Below are positions 34,982 through 43,738 of a DNA stretch of 64,000 bases, one piece after another; the stretch's first letter is position 1, and each line of letters opens with the position of its first letter. The stretch spans positions 1 through 64,000 of the forward strand of contig CAKOLH010000003.1 of NCBI GenBank assembly GCA_934096105.1, read 5' to 3'. The translations under genes were made by a program, and so were the position numbers. The notes under the pieces were generated by a model that worked only from the letters and a program-made list of their open reading frames with translations, was not told the DNA's origin and ran no database searches. The DNA is from an uncultured Bacilli bacterium. Lineage in GTDB: Bacteria; Bacillota_I; Bacilli_A; RF39; UBA660.

Positions 34982-35034
34982 CCTCCTGAGCCTAAGGTCT
35001 CAAGAGGCTTGATAGAGCCTAAGTCTCTATCAAG
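34982..35034 (+). repeat. GCC...GTC-loop hairpin array, two abutting units
   Basis: Unit 1 34982-35007: CCTCCTGA, loop GCCTAAGGTC, TCAAGAGG (one mismatch). Unit 2 35008-35034: CTTGATAGA, loop GCCTAAGTC, TCTATCAAG (perfect 9 bp). No base separates the units. They lie after the HtrA terminator and lack a T run of their own. Confidence 0.9.
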
Positions 35035-35054
35035 AGCATCTTTGGTAAAAACAC

Positions 35055-35083
35055 TTGAAAAATATGCATTTTTATGTTACACT
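35055..35083 (+). promoter_or_regulatory. promoter of the acyl-CoA synthetase-like gene
   Basis: TTGAAA, 17-nt spacer ending in an extended TG, and TACACT. Confidence 0.6.
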
Positions 35084-35113
35084 AATGCTGATTTTGAGGG
35101 GAGTTAGATTAAT

Positions 35114-37069
35114 ATGGAAAATAGAAAAATTCCTAAAATAGTTGAAGAGGTAAATGAAGTAGTGTCTTCAATGACACCTGCGAAAAAATATATAAGTGAT
35201 AAAAAATTAAATACCAAGACACAAAAAGCTTTGTCAGATATTGAAAAAAATCACAATACATCTTGGGCTGTAGAAATTTTTAGAAGAAATCAAGAAAACT
35301 TAGACCTTATATCACTATTATACAGAGGAAACAAGATTTCTTATGAAAAGATGTTTACAGAAGCGTATGATTATGCAAAATCATTAAAGAGTATTGGATA
35401 TACAAAAGGTGATACAATTCCAATTTGTGTTGATAATATACCAGAATTTGTTTATTTAATGATTGGAGCTAGCTTTATAGGCTGCAATTTTGTTGTAGTG
35501 GGTGATTGGTTTAATAAAGAGTATTTAAAAGAAATATTAAATGAAACAAAGAGCAAATATATATTTGTTTCAAATAAAAACTATGTGCAAATAAATGAGG
35601 CAATAAATGAATCAAATATAGAGGAAATAATAATGCCTGCACTTAATGATTCACTACCAATAGACAAGAATGGCATTAGATATAATCCATATCAGGAAAT
35701 AGAAGAAAAATTTTGCCATAATTTTACAAACAATATTAGTGAATTAAAAAAGCAAAGCCAAAAGAGAATATTGAGTATTAAAGAATTTGCAAATATAGGG
35801 AAAGATTATACAGAGAAAGTAATAGAAAGTGTTTCAATTGATGCCCCATTTATACAAACATATACTAGCGGAACAACTGACCCTGGCCGTCCAAAAGGAG
35901 TAATTCATTCTACTAGAAGCTATATAACATTATCTAGGTGGAAAGAATCAGATGTATCAGGATTACCAAGTATGAGAAATATGACTATTTTAGGACATAT
36001 TCCAACATATACTCATATGGAACTATCATGTGCAATATCGGATACATTATATGAAAAATGTACTTTAGCATTAGAACCATATTATGAAAGAGACTTCTTT
36101 ATTTATTCACTTTTAATTAACAAGCCTAACTTTGTACCAGCATCAACTGGATTTTGGACAAAATTGTGTGATCAATTAAATTATGATGAAAAGTTTAAAA
36201 ATATTAATATGCCATTTTTAATGTTACCAACAGTAACAGGAGAAGAGTGTTCACCTGGAGAAGAATATTATTATAATGCAACATCAAAAAAACATAAATT
36301 TGGTACCGATAAATTACCTTATCCACTATCACCAGTAACATTTTCAATAGGTGGTGGAACATCTGAAAGTAGTGGCGTATTTGTTACAATACTTAAATCA
36401 TTACAAGAAAAAAGGATTAGCAATATTGTAAAAAAATATGGATTAGGGCTTACTCCTCATAGTTTTGTTGATTTAGAAGTCTTAGATAAAGATGGAAATT
36501 ATTGCCCAATAGGAAAACCAGGAACATTAGTAATAAATGGCCCTTGTAATATGTTAGGATATACTGACCCAAAATTAAATGAGTCAATATATGTAAAAGA
36601 TAGTAAGGGAAAAACTTGGTTAAATCAAGGCGCTTATTCCTATAAAACAGATAATCAAGGAAGAATAAAAATGAAAGGAAGACCAAATAGTTTTATTACT
36701 TTATCCGATAAAACCGAATTACCATACTACATAATTGAAGATATAATTGAAAAAGATATAAAAAATATTATGGTAGCAGTTCTTCTAAAAATAAGTGATG
36801 ATTCTTATGTTTGCCATATCGAATTACAAAGACAAAGCAAATTATCACAAGAGAAAATCATCAATAATGCTATGAATAGATTAGCTAATAGTGTCCCATC
36901 AGAAGTATTAAAAAAACTATACTTAAGAATAGTACCATCATTTCCTGTAGCTCCAAGTGGTAAAAGAGATACAAATCCTTTATTAGCTGAAAGAGTACCA
37001 GAAGATAGTATTAATTGTGCTGAATATCTAAAAATTTCAAGAAATGTAAAGAAGAGAGTAAAACAATAA
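35114..37069 (+). CDS. AMP-forming acyl-CoA synthetase-like adenylating enzyme
   Basis: 651-aa member of the ANL (acyl-CoA synthetase/adenylate-forming) superfamily. The ATP loop is IQTYTSGTTDPGRPKGVIHS (about 250-269); the A5-like motif is near LGLTPHSFVDLEV and the A8-like segment is KTDNQGRIKMKGRPNSFI. A C-terminal lysine within APSGKRDTNP matches the A10 motif (about 616-625). The substrate is unknown and no carrier protein, thioesterase or NRPS module is adjacent. It has its own promoter and terminator. It may activate a fatty or aryl acid. Confidence 0.8.
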   Translation: MENRKIPKIVEEVNEVVSSMTPAKKYISDKKLNTKTQKALSDIEKNHNTSWAVEIFRRNQENLDLISLLYRGNKISYEKMFTEAYDYAKSLKSIGYTKGDTIPICVDNIPEFVYLMIGASFIGCNFVVVGDWFNKEYLKEILNETKSKYIFVSNKNYVQINEAINESNIEEIIMPALNDSLPIDKNGIRYNPYQEIEEKFCHNFTNNISELKKQSQKRILSIKEFANIGKDYTEKVIESVSIDAPFIQTYTSGTTDPGRPKGVIHSTRSYITLSRWKESDVSGLPSMRNMTILGHIPTYTHMELSCAISDTLYEKCTLALEPYYERDFFIYSLLINKPNFVPASTGFWTKLCDQLNYDEKFKNINMPFLMLPTVTGEECSPGEEYYYNATSKKHKFGTDKLPYPLSPVTFSIGGGTSESSGVFVTILKSLQEKRISNIVKKYGLGLTPHSFVDLEVLDKDGNYCPIGKPGTLVINGPCNMLGYTDPKLNESIYVKDSKGKTWLNQGAYSYKTDNQGRIKMKGRPNSFITLSDKTELPYYIIEDIIEKDIKNIMVAVLLKISDDSYVCHIELQRQSKLSQEKIINNAMNRLANSVPSEVLKKLYLRIVPSFPVAPSGKRDTNPLLAERVPEDSINCAEYLKISRNVKKRVKQ

Positions 37070-37081
37070 TTACTCTCTTTT
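37052..37081 (+). terminator. terminator after the acyl-CoA synthetase-like gene
   Basis: AAGAGAGTAA and TTACTCTCTT (10 bp) followed by T; it includes the stop codon. Confidence 0.8.
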
Positions 37082-37087
37082 CTAATG

Positions 37088-37116
37088 TGGACAATAATAC
37101 AAATAAATGTTATAAT
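37088..37116 (+). promoter_or_regulatory. promoter of the hybrid kinase gene
   Basis: TGGACA (37088-37093), 17-nt spacer, TATAAT (37111-37116). Confidence 0.7.
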
Positions 37117-37144
37117 CGTAGTATAAGACGATAGGAGAATTATT

Positions 37145-38935
37145 ATGAATGTTGAATTTTTAATTTTATATGCACTTATATTATCAATAACATTAAATAT
37201 AATGTACTTCATCAGGAAACACATTAACTCTAACGAGGCAAAAATATTTTCAAAAATTCTTTTTTCCAATTTACTTGGATTAATGTTAGAATTGATGTGT
37301 ATATATATGAGCAATAAATTTTCTCCAACATCATTGCCCGCAATAATCTTTACAAGAGCATATTTAATATATTTAATAACGTATTTATTGTTTATGACAC
37401 TATATAATTATGTTTTATGCTATACAACAGAAAAGCAAAAAAAATTAGAACATTATAAAAAATTAAGAAACATATCATACACTATTTATGCTGTATGCGT
37501 TGTCGTGTGTATGGCATTACCATTGCAGACAGCAAAAGGGTATGCAATAGGGCCGGCAGTCAATTTTGTATATTTATGTTCTACAATATGTATAAATATA
37601 TGGTTTATTCCAATGATAAAAAATAGAAAAATAATAGAACATAAAAAGTTTATACCACTTTATATATTTATTTTCCTTATAATCATTGTTGCTATAATAC
37701 AAAAGATTTATCCTCAAGCTACTTTAATAACAATAGTGGAATTTCTAATAGTTTTTATAATGTATCATACCATTGAAAACCCTGATATGAAAATGTTAGA
37801 TGAAGTTCATAAAGCTAAAGTAATAAGTGATAATGCTAATGAAGAAAAAACACTATTTTTATATAATATGACAAATGAAATAAGAGGTATAACTAAAGAT
37901 ATTGATAGAGAAACAGATAATATCTTAGATGAAACAGATAATAAAAAAATTGATGTTGAAGAAATAAATAATTCTGCTAGAAATATTAAGGGAAGTACTG
38001 CAAAGTTTACTACTATGACAAATGAAATATTAGATATATCAAGTATTGATAGTGCTAGTGTTAGAATATATAATGAAAAATATAATATAAAAAGATTGTT
38101 AAAAGAACTTGTAGGAATGTATAAGTCAAAAATTCAAAATAAAAATCTAGACTTTAGAGTAAGCATAGCTAGTGATATACCCGAATATTTATATGGTGAT
38201 GGAATAAATCTAAAGAAAGCCTTAACTATTATATTAGATAATAGTGTTAAATACACCAATAATGGCTATATAGAGTTTAATGTAAATACCATTATAAAAG
38301 GAAATATAGCTAGATTAATAATATCAGTTGAAGACTCTGGAATTGGAATGAAAGCCGAAGACATAAATAAGATATTCACAAAGAAACAAGAAAGAGAAGA
38401 TAATCATAATCTAAATAATAACTTATATAATGCTAAAAGACTAATAACACTAATGAATGGAACAATCGTACCAAGTAGTAGTTATGGAAGTGGAACAATC
38501 ATGAAAATAATATTAGACCAAAAGTATGATACCATAGATACAGATATAAATAAATATGATAATATTTATGATAAGAAGAAAGTATTATTAATAGATGATA
38601 GTCCATCAAGTGAAAAACTATTTAATAAAATATTAAGTGGAACAAATATAGAACTAACTAGTGTAAAATTAGGAAAAGAAGGATTAGAAAGAATAAGAAG
38701 TAAAGAAAAATATGACTTAATATTATTAGATGAAGAGTTAGAACCACAAAATGGACATATAATTATGCGAAAATTATTAGAAATAAGAAACTTTAATACC
38801 AAAGTAATATTATTAACAAAAGATAATAAATATGATTATGATGATAGTTATTTACAGGAAGGATTTACTGATTACATAATAAAATCATCAGATAAAGAAG
38901 AAATATTAAATAAAATGAATAAGTACTTGTCATAG
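37145..38935 (+). CDS. hybrid histidine kinase with receiver domain; H-box histidine replaced by Asn
   Basis: 596-aa protein: six to seven membrane helices (about 1-212), a kinase-like region (about 235-455) and a C-terminal receiver domain (about 470-596). The H box, normally MSHEIRTP, reads MTNEIRGI with Asn244 where the phospho-His should be. The ATPase part keeps an N box (LTIILDNSVKYT) and G1 (EDSGIGM) but G2 is degraded (NLYNAKRLI). The receiver keeps the acidic pair (LIDDSP) and acceptor Asp (LILLDEEL). It therefore cannot autophosphorylate in the usual way but may still receive phosphate. No DNA-binding output is attached. Confidence 0.82.
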   Translation: MNVEFLILYALILSITLNIMYFIRKHINSNEAKIFSKILFSNLLGLMLELMCIYMSNKFSPTSLPAIIFTRAYLIYLITYLLFMTLYNYVLCYTTEKQKKLEHYKKLRNISYTIYAVCVVVCMALPLQTAKGYAIGPAVNFVYLCSTICINIWFIPMIKNRKIIEHKKFIPLYIFIFLIIIVAIIQKIYPQATLITIVEFLIVFIMYHTIENPDMKMLDEVHKAKVISDNANEEKTLFLYNMTNEIRGITKDIDRETDNILDETDNKKIDVEEINNSARNIKGSTAKFTTMTNEILDISSIDSASVRIYNEKYNIKRLLKELVGMYKSKIQNKNLDFRVSIASDIPEYLYGDGINLKKALTIILDNSVKYTNNGYIEFNVNTIIKGNIARLIISVEDSGIGMKAEDINKIFTKKQEREDNHNLNNNLYNAKRLITLMNGTIVPSSSYGSGTIMKIILDQKYDTIDTDINKYDNIYDKKKVLLIDDSPSSEKLFNKILSGTNIELTSVKLGKEGLERIRSKEKYDLILLDEELEPQNGHIIMRKLLEIRNFNTKVILLTKDNKYDYDDSYLQEGFTDYIIKSSDKEEILNKMNKYLS

Positions 38936-38944
38936 TACTTTTTT
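38921..38944 (+). terminator. terminator after the hybrid kinase
   Basis: AAGTACT-TGTCAT-AGTACTT then TTTT; overlaps the stop codon. Confidence 0.85.
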
Positions 38945-38996
38945 CTTGCGTTTAATAGAAAAATCTGTTATTATATATGCCGAGGTGTTAATATTT

Positions 38997-39695
38997 ATGA
39001 AATGCTGTGGAAATTGTGAATGGTGTATTACTGAAGAAGAAGAACTTGCTCAAATAAAAGAAAAAAATTATGATGAAGAGGATCTAAATAGACCACTTAC
39101 TGGAGATTGTTCTCTTGGAATTGATCCTGGCGAAAACTATTGCTGTAGTCAGCATAATTACATGGAAAAATTAACCAATATTTATGTATTATATGATGAA
39201 AACTATTTTGGACCAGGTTATTTTATAGTTACGGAATATAATAAAGAACCAGTTATACTTATAAAAATGTTTATCGCAGGTAGTAAAACTTTTCCTGAAT
39301 TCAAATTATTTGCTTATGAAAGAGAAAGTGCAAACTATTCTACAAAATTAAATAAAAATATAGACCTATTAGTATTCAAAAAAAATAATGAAGATTTGTA
39401 TCAGATAGTTAAATTACTATCTTCATCACTACCATATGATACAGTTCCATCAGCAGAGTATAGTAAAGAAAATAGTAGCATACACATAAATGTTACCGAA
39501 GACTACGCTGACATAAATATATCAAAAGATATAGTTAGTGATAAAGATAATAAAGATTTCATAAACATAACACTAGGAGACCCATACACCTGCAAAAACT
39601 ATATTCAGTTAAGTACCTTTTATAATAGATTAGCCAAGCTAAGTAAAGGTGTACTTAAAGAAGAAGGAATGAAAAAAATCCTGAAAATAAAATAA
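38997..39695 (+). CDS. hypothetical protein with an N-terminal cysteine cluster
   Basis: About 232-aa soluble protein. The first 60 residues contain seven cysteines (CCGNCEWC, GDCS, YCCSQ), likely a metal site. The rest is an acidic alpha/beta region without recognised motifs. ATG 38997 is chosen because GAGGTG lies about 9 nt upstream and the protein then opens on the Cys cluster; the longer reading from 38946 starts inside the preceding terminator region. A clear terminator follows at 39703. No family recognised. Confidence 0.65.
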   Translation: MKCCGNCEWCITEEEELAQIKEKNYDEEDLNRPLTGDCSLGIDPGENYCCSQHNYMEKLTNIYVLYDENYFGPGYFIVTEYNKEPVILIKMFIAGSKTFPEFKLFAYERESANYSTKLNKNIDLLVFKKNNEDLYQIVKLLSSSLPYDTVPSAEYSKENSSIHINVTEDYADINISKDIVSDKDNKDFINITLGDPYTCKNYIQLSTFYNRLAKLSKGVLKEEGMKKILKIK

Positions 39696-39702
39696 ATATA
39701 AC

Positions 39703-39728
39703 TAAAGGTAGATTTTTGTCTATCTTTA
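39703..39728 (+). terminator. terminator after the Cys-cluster protein
   Basis: TAAAGGTAGA-TTTTTG-TCTATCTTTA (10 bp with one G-T pair); the following T run is weak. Confidence 0.7.
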
Positions 39729-39803
39729 ATTATTTACTAAAAAACTATTGTAATTTACTCTAGGTATTTGATATAATTAAATAGACAAAGAAAGGTGATT
39801 AAA

Positions 39804-40253
39804 ATGGAAGAATACAAAATAATTACTCATGATGAAAATGAGACAATTGCAGTAGCACAAAATATCGAATCAGAAAAATTTCCTAATATGGTTATATGCT
39901 TAAATGGAGACCTTGGCAGTGGTAAGACACTATTTACTAAAGGCTTTGCTCATGCCATGGGAATAGATGAGATAACTTCACCTACATTTACAATTATAAA
40001 AGAATATGTTGGTGAATTACCACTATATCATATGGATGTATATAGACTAGAGGATTCAAAAGAAGACATAGGAATAGAAGAGTATTTTGACAAGGGAGGA
40101 GTAACCATTATCGAGTGGGCTGATATGATTAAAGATATCCTACCTCCAGAAAGATTAGATATAAAGATAAAAATAACAGGAGAAAACACAAGAGTATTAA
40201 TATTAACTCCACATGGAGAAAAATATACTAATATTTGTGAGGCTATAATATGA
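39804..40253 (+). CDS. tsaE: tRNA threonylcarbamoyladenosine biosynthesis ATPase TsaE
   Basis: About 149-aa ATPase required for the t6A modification at A37 of ANN-decoding tRNAs. The P-loop reads LNGDLGSGKTLFTKGF (about 31-46), followed by SPTFTIIKEY and the Trp/Asp motif IEWADMI. ATG 39804 is chosen because AAAGGTGAT lies directly upstream, covering the alternative GTG 39795. It opens the operon tsaE-tsaB-rimI-tsaD with 4-nt to 20-nt overlaps between genes. Confidence 0.93.
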   Translation: MEEYKIITHDENETIAVAQNIESEKFPNMVICLNGDLGSGKTLFTKGFAHAMGIDEITSPTFTIIKEYVGELPLYHMDVYRLEDSKEDIGIEEYFDKGGVTIIEWADMIKDILPPERLDIKIKITGENTRVLILTPHGEKYTNICEAII

Positions 40254-40846
40254 TAAGCTTATTCATAGATACATCATTATCCGATGTATCTATTGCCTTA
40301 GTAAAAGAAGGAAAACTTTTATCTAATATCAAAAATACCAGTCCTAAAGAACATTCTATATATACTACAAAATTCATTGAAGATATTTTAAAAGAAAATA
40401 ACTTAGAGCCAAATGATGTAAATGAGATAGTAGTTGTAAACGGCCCAGGATCATTTACAGGCATAAGAATAGGAGTAACAATAGCCAAGATGTATGCTTA
40501 TCTCCTAAAAATAAGTATAAAAGAGATAACATCCTTAAAAATAAGAGTATTAGGCTTTACTGGAGATTATTTTCTATCTACCATAGATGCCAAACATGGT
40601 AACTATTACATAGGATTATACGATAAAGAGTATAATACCATTACTGAAGAGTTTAACAATATAGATAGAATAGATGAGTTAAAAGAAAAATATAATCCAG
40701 TCTTAGTAACCGAAACAGATGATTATGATATTGAAGAGATAATTAAATATGCCAAGAATCTTCCTAGTATTAATCCACATGCAGTAAATCCAGTATATTT
40801 AAAATTACCCGAGGCTATGGAAAAAAATGATAAAAGAAGTAGTTAA
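40250..40846 (+). CDS. tsaB: t6A biosynthesis protein TsaB
   Basis: 198-aa ASKHA-fold partner that dimerises with TsaD in t6A synthesis. The N-terminus LFIDTSLSDVSIAL and the motif VNGPGSFTGIRIGVTIAK (about 63-80) are diagnostic. The ASKHA ATP site is degenerate, as expected for TsaB. At 198 aa it is slightly shorter than usual. It overlaps tsaE by 4 nt and rimI by 20 nt. Confidence 0.93.
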   Translation: MISLFIDTSLSDVSIALVKEGKLLSNIKNTSPKEHSIYTTKFIEDILKENNLEPNDVNEIVVVNGPGSFTGIRIGVTIAKMYAYLLKISIKEITSLKIRVLGFTGDYFLSTIDAKHGNYYIGLYDKEYNTITEEFNNIDRIDELKEKYNPVLVTETDDYDIEEIIKYAKNLPSINPHAVNPVYLKLPEAMEKNDKRSS

Positions 40847-41177
40847 TAATGACAATCCCTTTTCAAAAGAAATTCAGTATATAGAAGATAACAATGTACT
40901 AGGAGAATTAAAATACTCTCTAATATATGAAAGAATGGAAGTAGATAATATTCTTGTAAAAGAAGAGTATCGTGGTAGAGGAATAGGAACCAAATTAATG
41001 AGTTACCTAGTATCCGAAGCCATCCATCATAAAGTAATAAATATAACTCTTGAAGTAAGAGTAAGCAATAGTAGAGCAATAAATCTTTATAAGAAGTTTG
41101 GTTTTCGTGAGGTAGCCCTAAGAAAATACTATTATGGAGATGAAGATGCAATACTTATGGAAAAACAGGTGATGTAA
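40827..41177 (+). CDS. rimI: ribosomal-protein-alanine N-acetyltransferase RimI
   Basis: 116-aa GNAT enzyme, near the minimum size for the family. The acetyl-CoA loop is EEYRGRGIGTKLMSYL (about 49-64), followed by LEVRVSNSRAINLYKKFGF and RKYYYGDEDAILMEK, the RimI C-terminal signature. It acetylates the N-terminus of S18 in E. coli. It lies between tsaB and tsaD, as in many Bacillota. Confidence 0.88.
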   Translation: MIKEVVNNDNPFSKEIQYIEDNNVLGELKYSLIYERMEVDNILVKEEYRGRGIGTKLMSYLVSEAIHHKVINITLEVRVSNSRAINLYKKFGFREVALRKYYYGDEDAILMEKQVM

Positions 41178-42188
41178 ATGAAAGATGTATATATACTTGG
41201 AATAGAGTCAAGTTGTGATGAAACTAGTATGAGTATAGTAAAAAATGGCTCTGAAGAAATAGCCACTGTAGTACTAAGTCAAATAGATATTCATAAAAAC
41301 TATGGTGGAGTAGTACCAGAAATAGCAAGTAGAAATCATATCGAAAATATAACAATAGTCCTTGAAGAATTATTAAGTAAGACTAATCTAACTATGGATG
41401 ATATAACTGCCATAGCGGTAACATATGGTCCAGGACTAATAGGAAGTCTATTAATAGGAGTACAGGCCGCTAAAACAATGGCTTTAGTAACAGGAAAACC
41501 ATTAGTACCAGTTCATCATATAGCGGGACATATCTATGCTAACAATTTAGAAGGAAGATTACAGTTCCCCATAATAGCTTTAGTAGTAAGTGGTGGTCAT
41601 ACCGAACTAGTCTATATGAAAGAAGACTATTCCTTTGAACGAATAGGAGGTACTTTAGATGATGCTGTTGGTGAGTGCTATGATAAGGTAGCCAAAGTAA
41701 TAGGATTAGAATATCCTGGCGGCCCCAAAGTAGACAAACTAGCTCATCAAGGTAAAGTAACCTATGACCTACCATTACCATTAAACGATAAAACATATAA
41801 CTTTAGTTTCAGTGGTATTAAGTCAGCAGTTATTAATCTAGTACATAATGAAAATCAAAGAGGAAATACCATAAATAAAGAAGACTTATGTGCTACTTTC
41901 CAACATAATGTTGTTGAAGTAATAGCTAAGAAAACAATGCATGCCTTAAAAGAATATCATGTAAACAATCTTATAGTAGCGGGAGGAGTATCTGCTAATA
42001 CCGGTCTAAGAGAAAGACTAGAAAAAGACTGCAAAGAAAACAATATTAACTTATCAATACCAAGAATACAATATTGTACAGATAATGCCACTATGATAGC
42101 AGCAGCAGCCTATTTTGCCCATAAGAAAAATATCTTCGCAGACCAGACACTAAATGCTGTAGCCACAGATAGTCTATATAAATATTAA
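41178..42188 (+). CDS. tsaD: tRNA N6-threonylcarbamoyladenosine transferase TsaD
   Basis: 336-aa metalloenzyme that transfers the threonylcarbamoyl group to A37. The metal-binding HxxxH is in VHHIAGHIYAN (about 113-123), with ESSCDETS at the N-terminus, VVSGGHTELV and the C-terminal YCTDNATMIA metal ligand. It starts directly after the rimI stop. Length and motifs are normal. Confidence 0.97.
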   Translation: MKDVYILGIESSCDETSMSIVKNGSEEIATVVLSQIDIHKNYGGVVPEIASRNHIENITIVLEELLSKTNLTMDDITAIAVTYGPGLIGSLLIGVQAAKTMALVTGKPLVPVHHIAGHIYANNLEGRLQFPIIALVVSGGHTELVYMKEDYSFERIGGTLDDAVGECYDKVAKVIGLEYPGGPKVDKLAHQGKVTYDLPLPLNDKTYNFSFSGIKSAVINLVHNENQRGNTINKEDLCATFQHNVVEVIAKKTMHALKEYHVNNLIVAGGVSANTGLRERLEKDCKENNINLSIPRIQYCTDNATMIAAAAYFAHKKNIFADQTLNAVATDSLYKY

Positions 42189-42200
42189 AAAAAGTTAAGG

Positions 42201-42235
42201 AAGAAAGTTAGAAAATTATCGCTTTCTTTTTTTCT
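42201..42235 (+). terminator. terminator of the tsa operon
   Basis: AAGAAAG and CTTTCTT, 7 bp with a 13-nt loop, then TTTTTT. Confidence 0.75.
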
Positions 42236-42307
42236 TTTAGACTAACTTTATTATGCTAAAAAAATTCACCTCATATAATAAAGTGATTATGAATAGAGGT
42301 GAGATAA

Positions 42308-42583
42308 ATGAAATTCATAACAGAAAATACAGAATTAATGGTAACATTATTAACCATGACCTTAACATGGATATTGGGATTTATATCAAAAAGATGTCCT
42401 TATATAAATAATAACCTAATAATAATACAAAATATCGTCATAGGATTATGCGTATCAATATTTTATTTCATAATAACCAAAGACTTTAATTTAGCAATAA
42501 CATTAAGTGGTCTATTCGCCGAAACAGGATACAATCTTATTCATAATATAGAAAAACTGATAAAGGAGGGTAAAAATGGTTAA
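42308..42583 (+). CDS. phage-type holin
   Basis: 91-aa protein with two to three hydrophobic helices (about 10-25, 38-58 and 65-78) and a Lys/Glu-rich cytoplasmic tail (EKLIKEGKNG). The size, topology and overlap with an amidase gene fit a holin that releases an endolysin. There are no other phage genes within several kb, so the pair looks either domesticated or a relic. AGGTGAGATAA precedes ATG. Confidence 0.72.
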   Translation: MKFITENTELMVTLLTMTLTWILGFISKRCPYINNNLIIIQNIVIGLCVSIFYFIITKDFNLAITLSGLFAETGYNLIHNIEKLIKEGKNG

Positions 42584-43487
42584 TATTGTAAAAAAAATAG
42601 TACCAGAAAGTAGATATTATCTAAAATGCCCTTATGAGATGACTCCTACTAGAATAGTAGTACATAATACCGCTAATGATGCTACTGCTAGAAATGAAAT
42701 AAGCTATATGACAAATAATGACTATGAAACATCATTTCATTATGCTGTAGATGATAAAGAAATAGTCCAGGGACTTCCTGAAAATAGAAATGGTTGGCAT
42801 GCTAGTGATGGTAATGGTAAAGGAAATAGAGAAGGAATAGCTATAGAAATATGTTATTCTAAGTCAGGTGGAGACCGCTTCATTAAGGCTGAAGAGAATG
42901 CAGTAGACTTAATCGTAGATATATTAAATAGATATAATTGGGATATCGATAAAGTAACAAAGCACCAAGATTATACTAATAAATATTGTCCACATCGAAC
43001 ATTAGATTTAGGCTGGGATAGATTTATTAATATGATAAAAGAAAAGTTATCAGAAACAAGAGCAAGACCTTTTGTAGTAGGAGAAATATTATACAATAAA
43101 GAAGATTTATATTTACATGAGACTGCGGGCTATGGTGGGGGGCTAATGCTTTTAAAGAAAGATACAAAGTCAGTAGTTAAAAAATATCATTATAATAAAG
43201 GCTTATACATGGCTTTAGGAGACACTAATTCTTATTATGATGCTGCTTGGACAGATGAATATAGTAAATTTACTACTGAAGAACCTATAGTACCAGAGGA
43301 GCCAAAAGTTCCAGAAGAGCCAAAAGAAGATAATACTAAAAATGAAGAAGATAATACTAAAGATGATAACAAAGATAAAGATAATGAAATAGAATTACCA
43401 GTACAAGATAGAGAAAATCCCTTATTATGGTTATTAGATAAAATTATAAAATTCATAGTTAAATTATTCAAAGGGAGGAAAAAATAA
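42576..43487 (+). CDS. N-acetylmuramoyl-L-alanine amidase (endolysin-like) with C-terminal amphipathic tail
   Basis: 303-aa Amidase_2/PGRP-fold enzyme. Zinc-site motifs: RIVVHNTAND (about 27-36), GWHASDGNGKGNREGIAIEI and HQDYTNKYCPHRTL (about 131-144). After about 170 comes a second domain of about 65 residues, then a Pro/Glu then Asp/Lys repeat linker (VPEEPK, DNTKNEED-like). The C-terminus ends with a basic amphipathic helix LLWLLDKIIKFIVKLFKGRKK-type sequence, which may contact membrane. There is no signal peptide, so release would depend on the overlapping holin. Confidence 0.85.
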   Translation: MVNIVKKIVPESRYYLKCPYEMTPTRIVVHNTANDATARNEISYMTNNDYETSFHYAVDDKEIVQGLPENRNGWHASDGNGKGNREGIAIEICYSKSGGDRFIKAEENAVDLIVDILNRYNWDIDKVTKHQDYTNKYCPHRTLDLGWDRFINMIKEKLSETRARPFVVGEILYNKEDLYLHETAGYGGGLMLLKKDTKSVVKKYHYNKGLYMALGDTNSYYDAAWTDEYSKFTTEEPIVPEEPKVPEEPKEDNTKNEEDNTKDDNKDKDNEIELPVQDRENPLLWLLDKIIKFIVKLFKGRKK

Positions 43488-43506
43488 TTCCTTCTTTCTT
43501 TTTGTT

Positions 43507-43596
43507 CAGTCCGAGCCTAAGGTCTCGGGACTGCTATAGAAAGCCTTAATAAGTCTTTCTATAGAAAATCAGAGCCTATTAGTAGTCTCTGATTTT
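43507..43596 (+). repeat. GCC...GTC-loop hairpin array, three abutting units (forward)
   Basis: Units 43507-43533, 43534-43564 and 43565-43596 abut without a gap. Stems: CAGTCCGA/TCGGGACTG (one bulge), CTATAGAAA/TTTCTATAG, AAAATCAGA/TCTGATTTT. Loops: GCCTAAGGTC, GCCTTAATAAGTC and GCCTATTAGTAGTC. In the two longer loops, pairing can continue inside as G-C, C-T mismatch, C-G, T-A. Confidence 0.93.
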
Positions 43597-43621
43597 AAGT
43601 ATATTATAGTTATTATAAAAT

Positions 43622-43684
43622 CTACAAATAACCGAATGAAAATCCCACAAATAATCGAATGAAAAATCTACAAATAACCGAATT
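43622..43684 (+). repeat. three 23-bp-spaced direct repeats ahead of the DUF4143 gene
   Basis: The core ACAAATAAYCGAAT occurs at 43624, 43647 and 43670, a period of 23 bp (about two helical turns), ending 4 nt before the -35 box. It is a likely regulator-binding array. Confidence 0.85.
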
Positions 43685-43688
43685 GTTA

Positions 43689-43717
43689 TTGATTAAATTA
43701 TTATTTAATGATATAAT
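43689..43717 (+). promoter_or_regulatory. promoter of the DUF4143 ATPase gene
   Basis: TTGATT, 17-nt spacer, TATAAT; directly preceded by the 23-bp repeats. Confidence 0.75.
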
Positions 43718-43738
43718 TTTATTAGAGGAGGTATTTCT

